Part shown: one piece after another, positions 1 through 8,514 of the stretch
How positions within the stretch are numbered: the first letter of the stretch is position 1
How the letters are laid out: each line of letters opens with the position of its first letter
Origin: an uncultured Bacteroidota bacterium
GTDB lineage: Bacteria; Bacteroidota; Bacteroidia; Bacteroidales; P3
Direction of reading: 5' to 3'
DNA: 64,000 nucleotides
Assembly (NCBI GenBank): GCA_902762805.1
Contig: CACWPQ010000002.1
Coordinates: 100,088 to 164,087 of the forward strand
Position numbers and translations under genes: made by a program
Notes under the pieces: generated by a model
Seen by the model: the letters and a program-made list of their open reading frames with translations, nothing else
What the model was told of the DNA's origin: nothing
Database searches by the model: none

Positions 1-1
1 C

Positions 2-532
2 AACCCCTACACCTTCGCCGTGCTGAGCGACGTGGAGCTGACGGCCAACTTCATCGCCGCCGGTGAGCAGGTGTACACCATCACGGTGCAGAGTGCCGAC
101 CCGACGATGGGCACCGTCAGCGGCGGCGGCCAAGCGTTGCGCGGCGGCACGCTGACGATCCGCGCGCAGGGCAATGCCGGCTACCGCTTCCTGCGATGGC
201 AGGACGGAAACACGGACAGCGTGCGCACGGTGACCGTCACGGGCAACGTCACCTATACGGCCTACTTCTCCGAGACGGTGGGGATCGAGGATGTGGAGGG
301 TTACGACCAGTCCGGACCGAGGCTTTATCCCAACCCCGCGCACAGCAGCGTGACCGTCACAGGCCTTGAGCCCGGCAGGCGCATCGCCCTGGTCGACCTC
401 TACGGTCGCACCCTCGCCGACCTACGCGCCACGTCTACCGAGTTGACCATCGACGTCAGCGCGCTCTCGCCCGGCACCTATTTCGTCCGCGTGGAAGGCT
501 TGCCGGCGCGGAAAGTGGTGGTGATAAAATAA
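2..532 (+). CDS. C-terminal part of a type IX-secreted protein (partial)
   Basis: The frame is open from the left edge, so the start lies outside the window; about 176 residues remain. Residues ~20-92 form a divergent InlB-type B-repeat (MGTVSGGG, then GYRFLRWQDG, ending TYTAYF). The last ~75 residues are a type IX secretion type A sorting domain: LYPNPAHSSVTV, then GRRIALVDLYGR, then SPGTYFVRVEG and a basic hydrophobic end KVVVIK. The product is therefore expected to be exported through the Sec and Por systems and cleaved at the surface. The same B-repeat ends the large protein at 49565-55543, which lacks the sorting domain. The function of the missing N-terminal part is unknown. Confidence 0.85.
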   Translation, partial: NPYTFAVLSDVELTANFIAAGEQVYTITVQSADPTMGTVSGGGQALRGGTLTIRAQGNAGYRFLRWQDGNTDSVRTVTVTGNVTYTAYFSETVGIEDVEGYDQSGPRLYPNPAHSSVTVTGLEPGRRIALVDLYGRTLADLRATSTELTIDVSALSPGTYFVRVEGLPARKVVVIK

Positions 533-567
533 AAATTGAAAATTGAAAATTGAAAATTGAGAATTGG
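531..567. repeat. AAAATTG heptamer array after the stop codon
   Basis: About five tandem copies of the 7-bp unit AAAATTG start immediately after the TAA of the upstream gene. It is one of several heptamer families in the window; the same unit recurs as AAAATTC in genes at 7100, 27650 and 29690. Confidence 0.85.
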
Positions 568-572
568 AACAG

Positions 573-612
573 AACAGCCGTGGGCGAGCCCACGGCTGTT
601 GCTTTCTTTCGC
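573..612 (+). terminator. Hairpin terminator
   Basis: A perfect 12-bp stem (AACAGCCGTGGG with its complement) closes a CGAG loop and is followed by GCTTTCTTTC. It lies between the end of the secreted protein gene and the convergent end of the histidine kinase gene, so it could serve both. Confidence 0.7.
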
Positions 613-635
613 CACTGCGCGGCGACCGCGCGCCG

Positions 636-2126
636 TCAGGATTTCTTCCGCAAGACGAGGCGGAAGGTGGTGCCTTGGCCGACGACGCTGTATTTCAGGT
701 AGAGCTCGCCGCGGTGGTACTGGCTCATGATGCGCCCCGCCAGCGGCAGGCCGAGGCCCCAGCCGCGGGTCTTGGTGGTGTAGCCGCTTTCGAAGATTTT
801 CTTCTGCGCTGAGGGCGGTATGCCGCGACCGGTGTCGCTGACGTCTATATATATCTTGCGCGCGTCCTGCGAGCCCACGATGGTGATGGCGCCCACGCCC
901 TCCATGGCGTCGACGGCGTTGCGGCAGAGGTTTTCTATCACCCACTCGAAGAGGTAGCTGTTGAGCGGCGCGACGAAGCTTTCGCCCTCGGGGAAGGAGA
1001 CTTTGTACTGCACTTTCTTCGACGTGCGCCCCTGCAAATAGCGTGTGGCGCGTTCCACCACCTCCCGCACGTCCTCCTCCTTCAGCTCGGGCACCGAGCC
1101 GATTTTCGAGAAGCGGTGGGTGATGGTCTCCAGCCGGTGGAGGTCTTTGCCGATTTCGTCGGCATACTGGTCGGTCAGTTCCTTGCCGCGCAGGTACTCG
1201 TTCCAAGCCACCAGGGAGCTCAGGGGTGTGCCCAGCTGGTGGGCCGTCTCCTTGGCCAGGCCCACCCAGATGCGGTTCTGCTCCATGGTGTGGGTGGTGC
1301 GGAAGAGGAGGTAGGCGGCGGCGAGCAGCACCAGCGCGATGAACACATAGAGCAGCGGCACCCACCGCAGCGAGCGCAGCAGGGGCGAGTTCTCGTAGTA
1401 GACGTAGGCCAGGCCGCCCTCGGGCAGGGTGATTTGCACGGGGTCGTTGGCGCGCGCCATGGAGCTCACGCGCTCGGCCAGCTTGCGCGGGGTGTCCACC
1501 TCGCTGCTGTCGATATTGCCCAGGGCCACGATGTCGGTGCGCGCACTGTCGAGGATGATGACGGGTACCTTGACCGAGTTGCCCGTGATGTCGGCCAGGA
1601 AGCTCTGCGTCAGCCGTTCCAGCACCTGGCGCAGCTGGGTGTAGTACTGCGACTCCTTGTAGTAGAGCGTCATCGGCATGCCCCAGAGGCGGTAGGTGAA
1701 GGGGGGATTGCGCGAGTATTCGTCGCGCAGGGCGCCGGCCAGCTTTTGCCCGGCCAGCTCCTGCGGCACGGTGATGAGCGAGTCGGCGGCCGTGGTGATG
1801 ATGATGGGTGTCTGCGACGAGTCGACGATATACCTTATATATGCCAGGCTGAAGCGCAGGTCAACCGACTGGTCGGGGTCGTTGAACGACTGCAGTATGT
1901 CGGTATAGAGGCGCATTTTGCGGTGCTCGTCCAGCGTGGCCTGCTGGAAGAATTCCTGGGTGACATCGGCCAGCTGGCTGCGCTGACCGATGGCGTTGGC
2001 CCAAAGGCGTATCTTGTCCTCCTCGGAGCGCTGCACCTCGCCCGCCGCCTTCTGCACCTGCCACAGGGCAAAAAACGCCAGCACCAGCGAGAGCGCCATC
2101 AGTATCAGTTTCAGCCGATGTTTCAT
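636..2126 (-). CDS. Membrane sensor histidine kinase
   Basis: 496 residues. An N-terminal membrane segment (about residues 5-25) is followed by a periplasmic sensing region of about 240 residues with no recognised domain, a second membrane segment around 270-290, then the kinase core. The H box reads AKETAHQLGTPLSSL, the N box ENLCRNAVDAM, G1 DTGRGIP and G2 GWGLGLPLA, so all catalytic motifs are present. No response regulator gene is adjacent, so the partner is unknown. The frame stays open upstream to 2171, but those 15 residues (HINLSTYQH) are encoded by an octamer array; the start is therefore placed at 2126, giving MKHRLKLILMALSL. Confidence 0.88.
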   Translation of the reverse strand: MKHRLKLILMALSLVLAFFALWQVQKAAGEVQRSEEDKIRLWANAIGQRSQLADVTQEFFQQATLDEHRKMRLYTDILQSFNDPDQSVDLRFSLAYIRYIVDSSQTPIIITTAADSLITVPQELAGQKLAGALRDEYSRNPPFTYRLWGMPMTLYYKESQYYTQLRQVLERLTQSFLADITGNSVKVPVIILDSARTDIVALGNIDSSEVDTPRKLAERVSSMARANDPVQITLPEGGLAYVYYENSPLLRSLRWVPLLYVFIALVLLAAAYLLFRTTHTMEQNRIWVGLAKETAHQLGTPLSSLVAWNEYLRGKELTDQYADEIGKDLHRLETITHRFSKIGSVPELKEEDVREVVERATRYLQGRTSKKVQYKVSFPEGESFVAPLNSYLFEWVIENLCRNAVDAMEGVGAITIVGSQDARKIYIDVSDTGRGIPPSAQKKIFESGYTTKTRGWGLGLPLAGRIMSQYHRGELYLKYSVVGQGTTFRLVLRKKS

Positions 2127-2248
2127 ATTATGTTGATATGTTGATAAGTTGATATGTTGATAAGCCCCCACTCACTCCTAATTCCTAATTCCTAATTCCT
2201 CACTCCTAATTCCTAATTCCTAATTCCTCACTCCTCATTCCTTTCACC
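2127..2248. repeat. Octamer array followed by CCTAATT heptamer array
   Basis: 2129-2163 holds four copies of TTGATATG/TTGATAAG. 2175-2243 holds about nine copies of CCTAATT and related CCTCACT units. The second array runs into the permease gene and provides its last residues and stop codon. Confidence 0.85.
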
Positions 2249-3459
2249 GTCTCCGCCGGGCTGATGCGGCTGATGTAGGACGCCGGCAGCAGCAGCGCCG
2301 CAAGGCAGACCGCCAGCGTGCCCACGGCCACCAAGGCATACACGCGCCAGTCCATCTCCACCGGCACATGGCTCATCGAGTAGCTCTCGGGGTCGAGCCG
2401 CACCGGCTGCCAGCGCCGCTGCACCCAGCTCAGCGCCAGCGCCAACGCCAGCCCGATGCCGATGCCCCACAGGATGAGCCGCACGGCCTTCAGCAGGAAT
2501 ATCCGCCTGACGCTGGCGTTGGAGGCCCCAAGCGTCTTGAGGATGCCGATGGTGGCCCCCTTCTCGAAAATCATGATCAGCAGCGCCGACACGATGGCGA
2601 TGGCGCTGACGATGCACATGATGGTGAGGATGAGGGTGATGTTGGCGTTCAGCAGGTCGAGCCACGAGAAGAGCGCCGGGTGCTCCTGCACGACGGTGCG
2701 GAGCGTGAGGTCGTAGGGCAGTTCGGCCAGCACGGCGGCGGCGGTGGCGTCGAGGCCGGCCAGGTCGGCGACCAGCAGCTCGTAGCCGCCCACCTGCCCG
2801 GGCGTCCAGTCGCTGAGGCGTTGCACCTGCCGCAGGTCGCCCACCACGATGAGGTCGTCCATCTCGGTGAGGTCGGTGCTGTAGATGCCGCTGACGGTGA
2901 AGGCGCGCGCCCTCGGCGCGCGCTCCTGCCAGAAGTAGGTGCGCATCTTGTCGCCCACCGCCAGCCGCAGCTTCGAGGCCAGCGTGGCCGAGATGGCCAC
3001 CTCGTTGCTCGCGGTGCTGTCCGCCAGGTGCGGCAGCCGGCCCGCCGTGAGGCACGAGGCGAGGAACGCCGTGTCGCTACCCGCGCTGACGCCGCGCAGC
3101 ACGATGCCGTGGATCTGCTCGCCGGTCTTCACCATGCCGCCCTTGGTGGCATAATACTGCACGTGGCGCACGCCCGGCACAGCCCGCAGCCGCGCCGCCA
3201 GCGCGCTGTCCACCTCCAGGGGGGCTTCCTGGTAGTCGGCGCTGGTCGAGAAGTTGGTCACCGTGATGTGGCTGCCGAAGCCCGCCACCTTGCCGGCAAT
3301 CTCGCCCTGGAAGCCGCGCAGGATGCTCACCGCCATGACCATCACCAGCACGCCCAGCGCGATGCCGGCCACGGCGATGGCCGCCAAGGGGCCTGAGAAA
3401 CCGCCCCCCTCGGCCTTCCGCGGCATGAACCGCCGGGCTATGTAGCGCTCGAAAAGCAT
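2206..3459 (-). CDS. ABC transporter permease, LolE/FtsX type
   Basis: 417 residues. One N-terminal membrane helix (LAAIAVAGIALGVLVMVMAV, about 26-45), a large periplasmic MacB-PCD-like domain, and three C-terminal helices in the FtsX-like region (about 270-390), the layout of LolC/LolE lipoprotein-release permeases. The partner ATPase is not in the window. The start MLFERYIARRFMP is typical of Bacteroidota members. The conserved part ends near ISPAETVKG; the last residues MRSEELGIRN and the TAG stop are encoded by a CCTAATT heptamer array, so the original 3' end has been replaced. The substrate is not established by sequence. Confidence 0.85.
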   Translation of the reverse strand: MLFERYIARRFMPRKAEGGGFSGPLAAIAVAGIALGVLVMVMAVSILRGFQGEIAGKVAGFGSHITVTNFSTSADYQEAPLEVDSALAARLRAVPGVRHVQYYATKGGMVKTGEQIHGIVLRGVSAGSDTAFLASCLTAGRLPHLADSTASNEVAISATLASKLRLAVGDKMRTYFWQERAPRARAFTVSGIYSTDLTEMDDLIVVGDLRQVQRLSDWTPGQVGGYELLVADLAGLDATAAAVLAELPYDLTLRTVVQEHPALFSWLDLLNANITLILTIMCIVSAIAIVSALLIMIFEKGATIGILKTLGASNASVRRIFLLKAVRLILWGIGIGLALALALSWVQRRWQPVRLDPESYSMSHVPVEMDWRVYALVAVGTLAVCLAALLLPASYISRISPAETVKGMRSEELGIRN

Positions 3460-3568
3460 TTAGTGGTCAGTGGCTAGTGGTCAGTGGCTAGTGGCTAGTG
3501 GGCAGTGGGCAGTGGTTGACAAAACAACTGATGCGTCAGCCCACTGACCACTGACCACTGGCCACTTT
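3460..3568. repeat. GTGGTCA composite hairpin element, intergenic copy
   Basis: Heptamer arms GTGGTCA/GTGGCTA on the left and TGACCAC on the right are inverted around an asymmetric centre that reads GGCTGACGC on the minus strand. It fills the whole space between tpiA and the permease gene. The same core and arms occur inside uvrC (18596), a glycosyltransferase gene (20733) and cca (32749). Confidence 0.85.
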
Positions 3569-3569
3569 T

Positions 3570-4331
3570 TCAGAAACTCATCGCGATAGCCACAAAGTCC
3601 TCGGCCTTGAGCGACGCGCCGCCGATGAGGCCGCCGTCGATGTCGGCGCAGGCGAAGAGTTCCTTGGCGTTGGAGGGCTTGCAGCTGCCGCCGTAGAGGA
3701 TGCTCACCTCGTCGGCCAGCGCCTGGCCGTACTTGGCGGCGAGGAGGCTGCGGATGTGGGCGTGGATCTCCTGCGCCTGCTCGGGCGTGGCGGTGCGGCC
3801 GGTGCCGATGGCCCACACGGGCTCGTAGGCGATGACCACCTCCTGCATCTGCTCCGCCGTCAGGTGGAACAGGCCCTGCTCGACCTGCCTCTTCACCACC
3901 TCCAGCTGGCGGCCCGCCTCGCGCTCCTCGAGGACCTCGCCGACGCACACGATGGGCTTCAGCCCGTGGGCCAGCAGGCGGTCCACCTTGGCGGCGACGA
4001 TGGCGTCGGTCTCGCCGTAGTACTGGCGGCGCTCCGAGTGACCCACGATGCAATAGTCGATCTCCATGCTCTCCAGCATCTCGGCACTCACCTCGCCGGT
4101 GTAGGCGCCGCGCTCCTGGTCGCTCACATTCTGCGCGCCGACAAGGAAATAGCTGTCGTTGGCATAGTCGGTCGTCATCTCCAGGTAGGGCAGAGGCGGG
4201 CAGACAATCAGCTGCGTCTCGCGCGGAAGCTCTTTCTCTTCCAGCTGCTCCATAATTCCGTTCACCAGTTCATCGGCTTCCGTGAAGGTGCAGTTCATCT
4301 TCCAGTTGCCGGCAACGATATGTTTTCTCAT
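3570..4331 (-). CDS. tpiA: Triosephosphate isomerase
   Basis: 253 residues, full length for the family. It interconverts dihydroxyacetone phosphate and glyceraldehyde 3-phosphate in glycolysis. Visible signatures are GNWKMN (residues 8-13; catalytic Lys11), the electrophilic His in VGHSERR, the catalytic Glu in AYEPVWAIGTG, and the phosphate-binding YGGS and IGGASL loops. Transcribed divergently from serC across a 430-bp spacer. The gene stops immediately next to a GTGGTCA repeat element. Confidence 0.97.
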   Translation of the reverse strand: MRKHIVAGNWKMNCTFTEADELVNGIMEQLEEKELPRETQLIVCPPLPYLEMTTDYANDSYFLVGAQNVSDQERGAYTGEVSAEMLESMEIDYCIVGHSERRQYYGETDAIVAAKVDRLLAHGLKPIVCVGEVLEEREAGRQLEVVKRQVEQGLFHLTAEQMQEVVIAYEPVWAIGTGRTATPEQAQEIHAHIRSLLAAKYGQALADEVSILYGGSCKPSNAKELFACADIDGGLIGGASLKAEDFVAIAMSF

Positions 4332-4662
4332 GTTCGTGTATGTTTTTAATTTTAAATGGGTATTTTCGCCTTATAACGCACGGCACAAACATTTATTTTG
4401 TCGCACCGCAACTTAATCCCCCAATAAATTCACCACAAAAAACACAACCATCTGATTTCCAGCGATAACTACACTCAACCAAAACCGCCTCGCCATACCT
4501 TCGTATTGTACTGGTATTCACCAAGTTGTATACCACTTACCCTAGCGCTTCCCTAGAATTACCCTCTCTTCTCCCCCTCGGCACCTCCTGCGGCAATATT
4601 ATATCTGCGATATAATACGGCTCGTCCCACACCCCCGATGCACCGAAAAAACAAAAAATATA
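4332..4662. other. Divergent intergenic region, tpiA/serC, with a palindrome
   Basis: No gene seen. The region is A/T-rich near tpiA and pyrimidine-rich around 4530-4590, with two CCCTAG motifs like those in the tail of the CCCATCGATGGG repeat family. 4597-4617 is a perfect inverted repeat (TATTATATC, TGC, GATATAATA) about 45 bp upstream of the serC promoter, which could be an operator or a small hairpin; no regulator can be named. Confidence 0.5.
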
Positions 4663-4692
4663 TTTGCATATTGTTTTTTTTTGCTATCTTTG
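4663..4692 (+). promoter_or_regulatory. Bacteroidota-type promoter of serC-serA
   Basis: TTTG at 4663-4666, an 18-bp T-rich spacer and TATCTTTG at 4685-4692 match the Bacteroidota -33/-7 consensus. Expected transcript start is about 4699, leaving a leader of roughly 64 nt before the serC ATG at 4763. This rules out an in-frame start further upstream at 4664. Confidence 0.75.
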
Positions 4693-4762
4693 CTGCCGTA
4701 CATATAAAGTACAGAAACAATATAAATATTTAAAAATAAACCCTTTAAAACAACAACAAGCA

Positions 4763-5863
4763 ATGAAGACCGCTTATAATTTCAACGCAGGCCCCTGTGT
4801 CCTGCCCAAACAGGCCATCGAGAACACCATCAAGGCCCTCCACGACTTCGACAACACCGGCATCGGCATCGCCGAAATCAGCCACCGCACCCCTGGCTGG
4901 GAGAAGCTTATGGCCGACACCCGTCAGCTGTGGCGCGACCTGCTCGGCATCCCCGCCGAGTACGAGGTGCTCTTCCTCGGTGGCGGCGCCAGCACCCAGT
5001 TCATGGCCGTGCCCGCCAACCTGCTCAACAAGAAGGCCGCCTACCTCCAGACCGGCGTCTGGGCCAAGAAGGCCGCCAAGGAAGCCAAACTGTTCGGCAC
5101 CGTCGACATCGTCGCCAACAGCGAGGACAAGACCTACAGCTACATCCCCAAGGGCTACACCATCCCCACCGATGCCGACTACTTCCACATCACCACCAAC
5201 AACACCATCTACGGCACCGAAATCAAGCACGACATGGACTGCCCCGTCATGCTGGTGGCTGACATGAGCTCCGACATCATGAGCCGTCCCGTCGACGTCA
5301 AGAAGTACGGTCTCATCTACGGTGGCGCCCAGAAGAATGTCGGCCCCGCCGGTGTTACCTTCGTCATCGTCCGCAAGGATATCCTCGGCAAGATCACCGA
5401 CCGCCAGTACATGAACCCCCTGCCCACCATGGTCGACTTCCGCACCCACGCCGCCGAAGAGGACAAGAACATCTCCATGTTCAACACTCCCCCGGTGATC
5501 AACATCTTCATGATGTACGAGACCCTGAAGTGGGTCAAGGAAATCGGCGGCCTCACCGAGATGAACAAAATCAACGTCAAGAAGTCCAACCTCCTCTACG
5601 ACGAAATCGACCGCAACTCCATGTTCGTCGGCACCGCCGCCAAGGAGGACCGCTCCATCATGAACCACTGCTTCGTCATGGCCCCCGGCCGCGAGGACAA
5701 GCAGGACGCCTTCATGGCCTTCGCCAAGGAGCGCGGCATGGTCGGCATCAAGGGCCACCGCTCCGTCGGCGGCTTCCGCGCCAGCCTCTACAACGCCTGC
5801 CCCATCGAGGCCGTCGAGGCTCTCGTCCAGTGCATGCAGGACTTCGAGAAAGCCAACAAATAG
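4763..5863 (+). CDS. serC: Phosphoserine aminotransferase
   Basis: 366 residues. Class V PLP-dependent aminotransferase that converts 3-phosphohydroxypyruvate to phosphoserine in serine synthesis, and can serve pyridoxine synthesis. FNAGPCVLP opens the protein, GGGASTQF forms the cofactor phosphate site, and the PLP lysine is Lys191 in [12 protein letters not shown]. The SVGGFRAS motif near the C-terminus binds substrate phosphate. The start is set at MKTAYNF because the promoter lies upstream of it and family members begin there. First gene of a serC-serA operon. Confidence 0.97.
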   Translation: MKTAYNFNAGPCVLPKQAIENTIKALHDFDNTGIGIAEISHRTPGWEKLMADTRQLWRDLLGIPAEYEVLFLGGGASTQFMAVPANLLNKKAAYLQTGVWAKKAAKEAKLFGTVDIVANSEDKTYSYIPKGYTIPTDADYFHITTNNTIYGTEIKHDMDCPVMLVADMSSDIMSRPVDVKKYGLIYGGAQKNVGPAGVTFVIVRKDILGKITDRQYMNPLPTMVDFRTHAAEEDKNISMFNTPPVINIFMMYETLKWVKEIGGLTEMNKINVKKSNLLYDEIDRNSMFVGTAAKEDRSIMNHCFVMAPGREDKQDAFMAFAKERGMVGIKGHRSVGGFRASLYNACPIEAVEALVQCMQDFEKANK

Positions 5864-5979
5864 TCCAGTCAACCAGTTAAACAATGGAAGTCAGAGTAGA
5901 CGTCAGGGAGGGATTCGAGAAGAAGCTTCGCAAGGAGCCTACCTGCGTCTTCTCTGATGAAATAAAGATTTACAGCAAA

Positions 5980-6900
5980 ATGAAAGTTTTAGTTGCTACC
6001 GAGAAACCCTTCGCCAAAGTGGCCGTCGACGGCATCCGCGAAGTGGTCGAGAAGAACGGCTACACCCTGGCCCTCCTCGAGAAATACACCGACGTCAATG
6101 AACTCTACGCCGCCGTTGCCGACGCCGACGCCCTCATCGTCCGCTCCGACAAGGTCACCAAAGAGGTCATCGACCACGCCAAGAACCTCAAAATCGTCGT
6201 CCGTGCCGGCGCCGGCTTCGACAACCTCGACCTCGAGGCTTGCACCGCCCGCGGCATCGTCGCCATGAACACCCCCGGCCAGAACTCCAACGCCGTGGCC
6301 GAGCTGGTCATGGGCATGCTCGTCTATGCCGTGCGTAACTTCTACAACGGCAAGTCCGGCTCCGAGCTCATGGGCAAGAAGCTGGGTATCCTCGCCTTCG
6401 GCAACGTGGGTCGCAACGTGGCCCGCATCGCCAAGGGCTTCGGCATGGAGGTCTTCGCCTACGACGCCTTCCTCACCGCCGACCAAATCAACGCCTCCGG
6501 CATGGCCACCGCCGTCGCCAACCAGCAGGCCCTCTTCGAGCAGTGCGACATCGTCTCCCTCCACATCCCCGCCACCGCCGAGACCAAGCAGAGCATCAAC
6601 TACGACCTCGTGGGCAAGATGCCCAAGGGTGGTATCCTGGTCAACAGCGCCCGCAAGGAGGTCATCGACGAGGCCGGCCTCTGCAAGCTCATGGCCGAGC
6701 GCACCGACCTGAAGTACATCACCGACATCATGCCCGATGCCGACGCCGACTTCAAGGCTTTCGAGGGTCGCTACTTCGCCACCCCCAAAAAGATGGGTGC
6801 CCAGACCGAAGAGGCCAACATCAACGCCGGTATTGCCGCCGCCGAACAGATTGCCGACTTCTTCAAGACCGGCAACAAGAAGTTCCAGGTCAACAAGTAA
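5980..6900 (+). CDS. serA: D-3-phosphoglycerate dehydrogenase, short form
   Basis: 306 residues; oxidises 3-phosphoglycerate in the first step of serine synthesis. Substrate domain (MKVLVATEKPF...VVRAGAGFDNLD), then a Rossmann NAD domain with the fingerprint AFGNVGRNVA. There is no ACT or intervening regulatory domain, so the usual serine feedback site is missing. The position normally holding the catalytic His of 2-hydroxyacid dehydrogenases reads TPKKMGAQTEEAN, with Lys in its place, as I recall for Bacteroidales homologues. An ATG at 5884 would add 32 unusual residues; 5980 fits the family better, but a leader or longer form cannot be excluded. Confidence 0.93.
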   Translation: MKVLVATEKPFAKVAVDGIREVVEKNGYTLALLEKYTDVNELYAAVADADALIVRSDKVTKEVIDHAKNLKIVVRAGAGFDNLDLEACTARGIVAMNTPGQNSNAVAELVMGMLVYAVRNFYNGKSGSELMGKKLGILAFGNVGRNVARIAKGFGMEVFAYDAFLTADQINASGMATAVANQQALFEQCDIVSLHIPATAETKQSINYDLVGKMPKGGILVNSARKEVIDEAGLCKLMAERTDLKYITDIMPDADADFKAFEGRYFATPKKMGAQTEEANINAGIAAAEQIADFFKTGNKKFQVNK

Positions 6901-6934
6901 TTGTCGACGACCGTAGGGAGTCAACATATTACTC

Positions 6935-7825
6935 ATGCACCTCTGCATCTTCAACCCCGAGCACGACCTCTGCCTAGCCAGCGGTCGTGCTCTCTACATC
7001 CCGCCGCGCTCGGCACGCGACTTCGCCCTGCGCGACTCCCACCTCATGCAGACCCTCTACCCCGACGCCCTCTGCTGCTCCGCCTACGACCTCCCCTCCT
7101 TCAAAATTCAAAATTCGGAATTCAACACCATCACCCCCTGGGGCTGGAACCTCACCCTCAAGCACCAGCTTCTCAAAGCCGGCGCCCCCGCCGGACTCCT
7201 CCCCTCCGACGACCGCCTGGCCACCCTCCGCGCCCTGCAGCACCGCACCACCGTCCTCCCCCTCCAGCCCGACTGCCGCGCCATATATAATATTGTAGAA
7301 GCCGAAGCCCTCCTGCGCGAGCAGCCCCACTGGGTGCTCAAAGCCCCCTGGAGCGGCGCCGGCCGCGGCCTGCGCTGGCTGCACAGCCACCTGTCGGAAA
7401 TCGACCGCAACTGGATCGCCAAGACCGTCTCCGCCCAGCGATGCGTCATCGCCGAGCCCCGCCGCGACGTCGTCGCCGACCTGGCGCTGGAATACAATTG
7501 TCCTTTCACTCCCTCTCACTCCCCCCCACTCCCTCTCACTCCCCAATTCTCCGGCTACTCCCTCTTCCGCACCGGCCACGGCGTCTACAAGGAAAACGTC
7601 ATGTGGAGCGACGACGAGATTGCCCGCCATTTTGCCGATACCGACCTGCAGGCTGTCCGCACAAGGGTGGAGCAGTGGCTCGCCGCCAACATCCTCCCCC
7701 ACTACCACGGCCCACTCGGCGTCGACCTCATGGCCTGTGCCGACGGCAGCATCCACGTCGCCGAGCTCAACCTCCGCCACACCATGGGCATGGTCGCGCA
7801 TGAAAGGTTAAAAATTAAAAATTAA
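6935..7825 (+). CDS. ATP-grasp-like protein of unknown function, with repeat insertions
   Basis: 296 residues, 34 nt after serA. Opening FNPEHDLCLASG, an ATP-grasp-like loop KAPWSGAGRGLRW, an acidic EP segment (VIAEPRRDVVADL) and a C-terminal GPLGVDLMAC...ELNLRHTMG resemble the nucleotide and metal sites of ATP-grasp ligases; the substrate is unknown. Two low-complexity inserts coincide with repeats: KIQNSEFN (AAAATTC units, about 7098-7131) and TPSHSPPLPLTP (TCACTCCC units, about 7506-7545). The last residues (ERLKIKN) are again repeat-derived. Its place after serC-serA hints at a link to amino-acid or cofactor metabolism, but this is inference. Confidence 0.7.
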   Translation: MHLCIFNPEHDLCLASGRALYIPPRSARDFALRDSHLMQTLYPDALCCSAYDLPSFKIQNSEFNTITPWGWNLTLKHQLLKAGAPAGLLPSDDRLATLRALQHRTTVLPLQPDCRAIYNIVEAEALLREQPHWVLKAPWSGAGRGLRWLHSHLSEIDRNWIAKTVSAQRCVIAEPRRDVVADLALEYNCPFTPSHSPPLPLTPQFSGYSLFRTGHGVYKENVMWSDDEIARHFADTDLQAVRTRVEQWLAANILPHYHGPLGVDLMACADGSIHVAELNLRHTMGMVAHERLKIKN

Positions 7826-7925
7826 AAAACAAGAATTAGAGGTCAGCGTAGATTAGAGTAATTCGCCATAAATTGACCTGCGTAGCTTTGCGTAATTCGC
7901 GTAATTCGCCGTAAAAAAAGTTAAT
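7802..7925. repeat. Short tandem repeats upstream of mntP
   Basis: About three AAAAATT units (7808-7832) overlap the end of the ATP-grasp-like gene. They are followed by alternating GTAATTCGC/GTAGATTAG-like units up to 7918. No promoter match was found here. Confidence 0.55.
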
Positions 7926-7929
7926 CGTT

Positions 7930-8514
7930 ATGGGGTTTGTAGAAGCTTTTTTATTGTCTTTGGCCCTCTGTGTGGACACCCTCGTGGTCTCCACCACCAC
8001 CGCCTTCCACAGCCGCCCCTCCTGGCGGCAGGGACTGCTCATGGCCACCGTCTTCGGCCTCTGCCAAGGTGGCTTCCCGCTGCTGGGCGCCCTCATCGGC
8101 GACGTGGCCCACTCCTTCATCCAGGCCGTCGACCACTGGATCGCCTTCGCACTCCTGGCCTTCATCGGCGGCAAGATGATTTGGGACCAAGTCGGAAGTC
8201 GGAAGGATGAGGGCTCAACCTCCGACCTCCGACCTCCAACCTCCGACCTCCGCCTTTCAACCTGCTTCCTCCTCGGTATCGCCACCAGCATCGACGCCTT
8301 CGCCGTCGGCATCGGCCTGGGGCTGGGCCACTCCATGGCCACCGTCCTCTGGGTCGTGGCCCTCGTCGGCGCCGTCACCTTCCTGGCCGCCCTGCTGGGC
8401 ATCGCCCTCGGCAGGCGCAACATCCCCATCCCCGAGCGCACCGCCAACATCATCGCCGGCGCTGTGCTGATAGGCCTCGGCGTCAAGATTCTCATCGAAC
8501 ACCTTGCGGGCTGA
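7930..8514 (+). CDS. mntP: Manganese efflux pump MntP family, with repeat insertion
   Basis: 194 residues, six predicted helices in two homologous halves. Each half carries the conserved acidic helix: LSLALCVDTLVVS (residues 9-21) and GIATSIDAFAVGIGLG. The family exports Mn(II) across the inner membrane. Between helices 3 and 4 a hydrophilic insert of about 25 residues (GSTSDLRPPTSDLR within it) is encoded by CTCCGAC heptamers at about 8190-8268 and preserves frame; this cytoplasmic loop is the most tolerant place in the fold. The gene end overlaps the convergent lipoprotein gene by 23 bp. Confidence 0.88.
   Translation: MGFVEAFLLSLALCVDTLVVSTTTAFHSRPSWRQGLLMATVFGLCQGGFPLLGALIGDVAHSFIQAVDHWIAFALLAFIGGKMIWDQVGSRKDEGSTSDLRPPTSDLRLSTCFLLGIATSIDAFAVGIGLGLGHSMATVLWVVALVGAVTFLAALLGIALGRRNIPIPERTANIIAGAVLIGLGVKILIEHLAG

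Noticed and set aside
4664..4762. Upstream extension of serC by 33 residues
   Set aside because: It would begin inside the promoter, before the expected transcript start.
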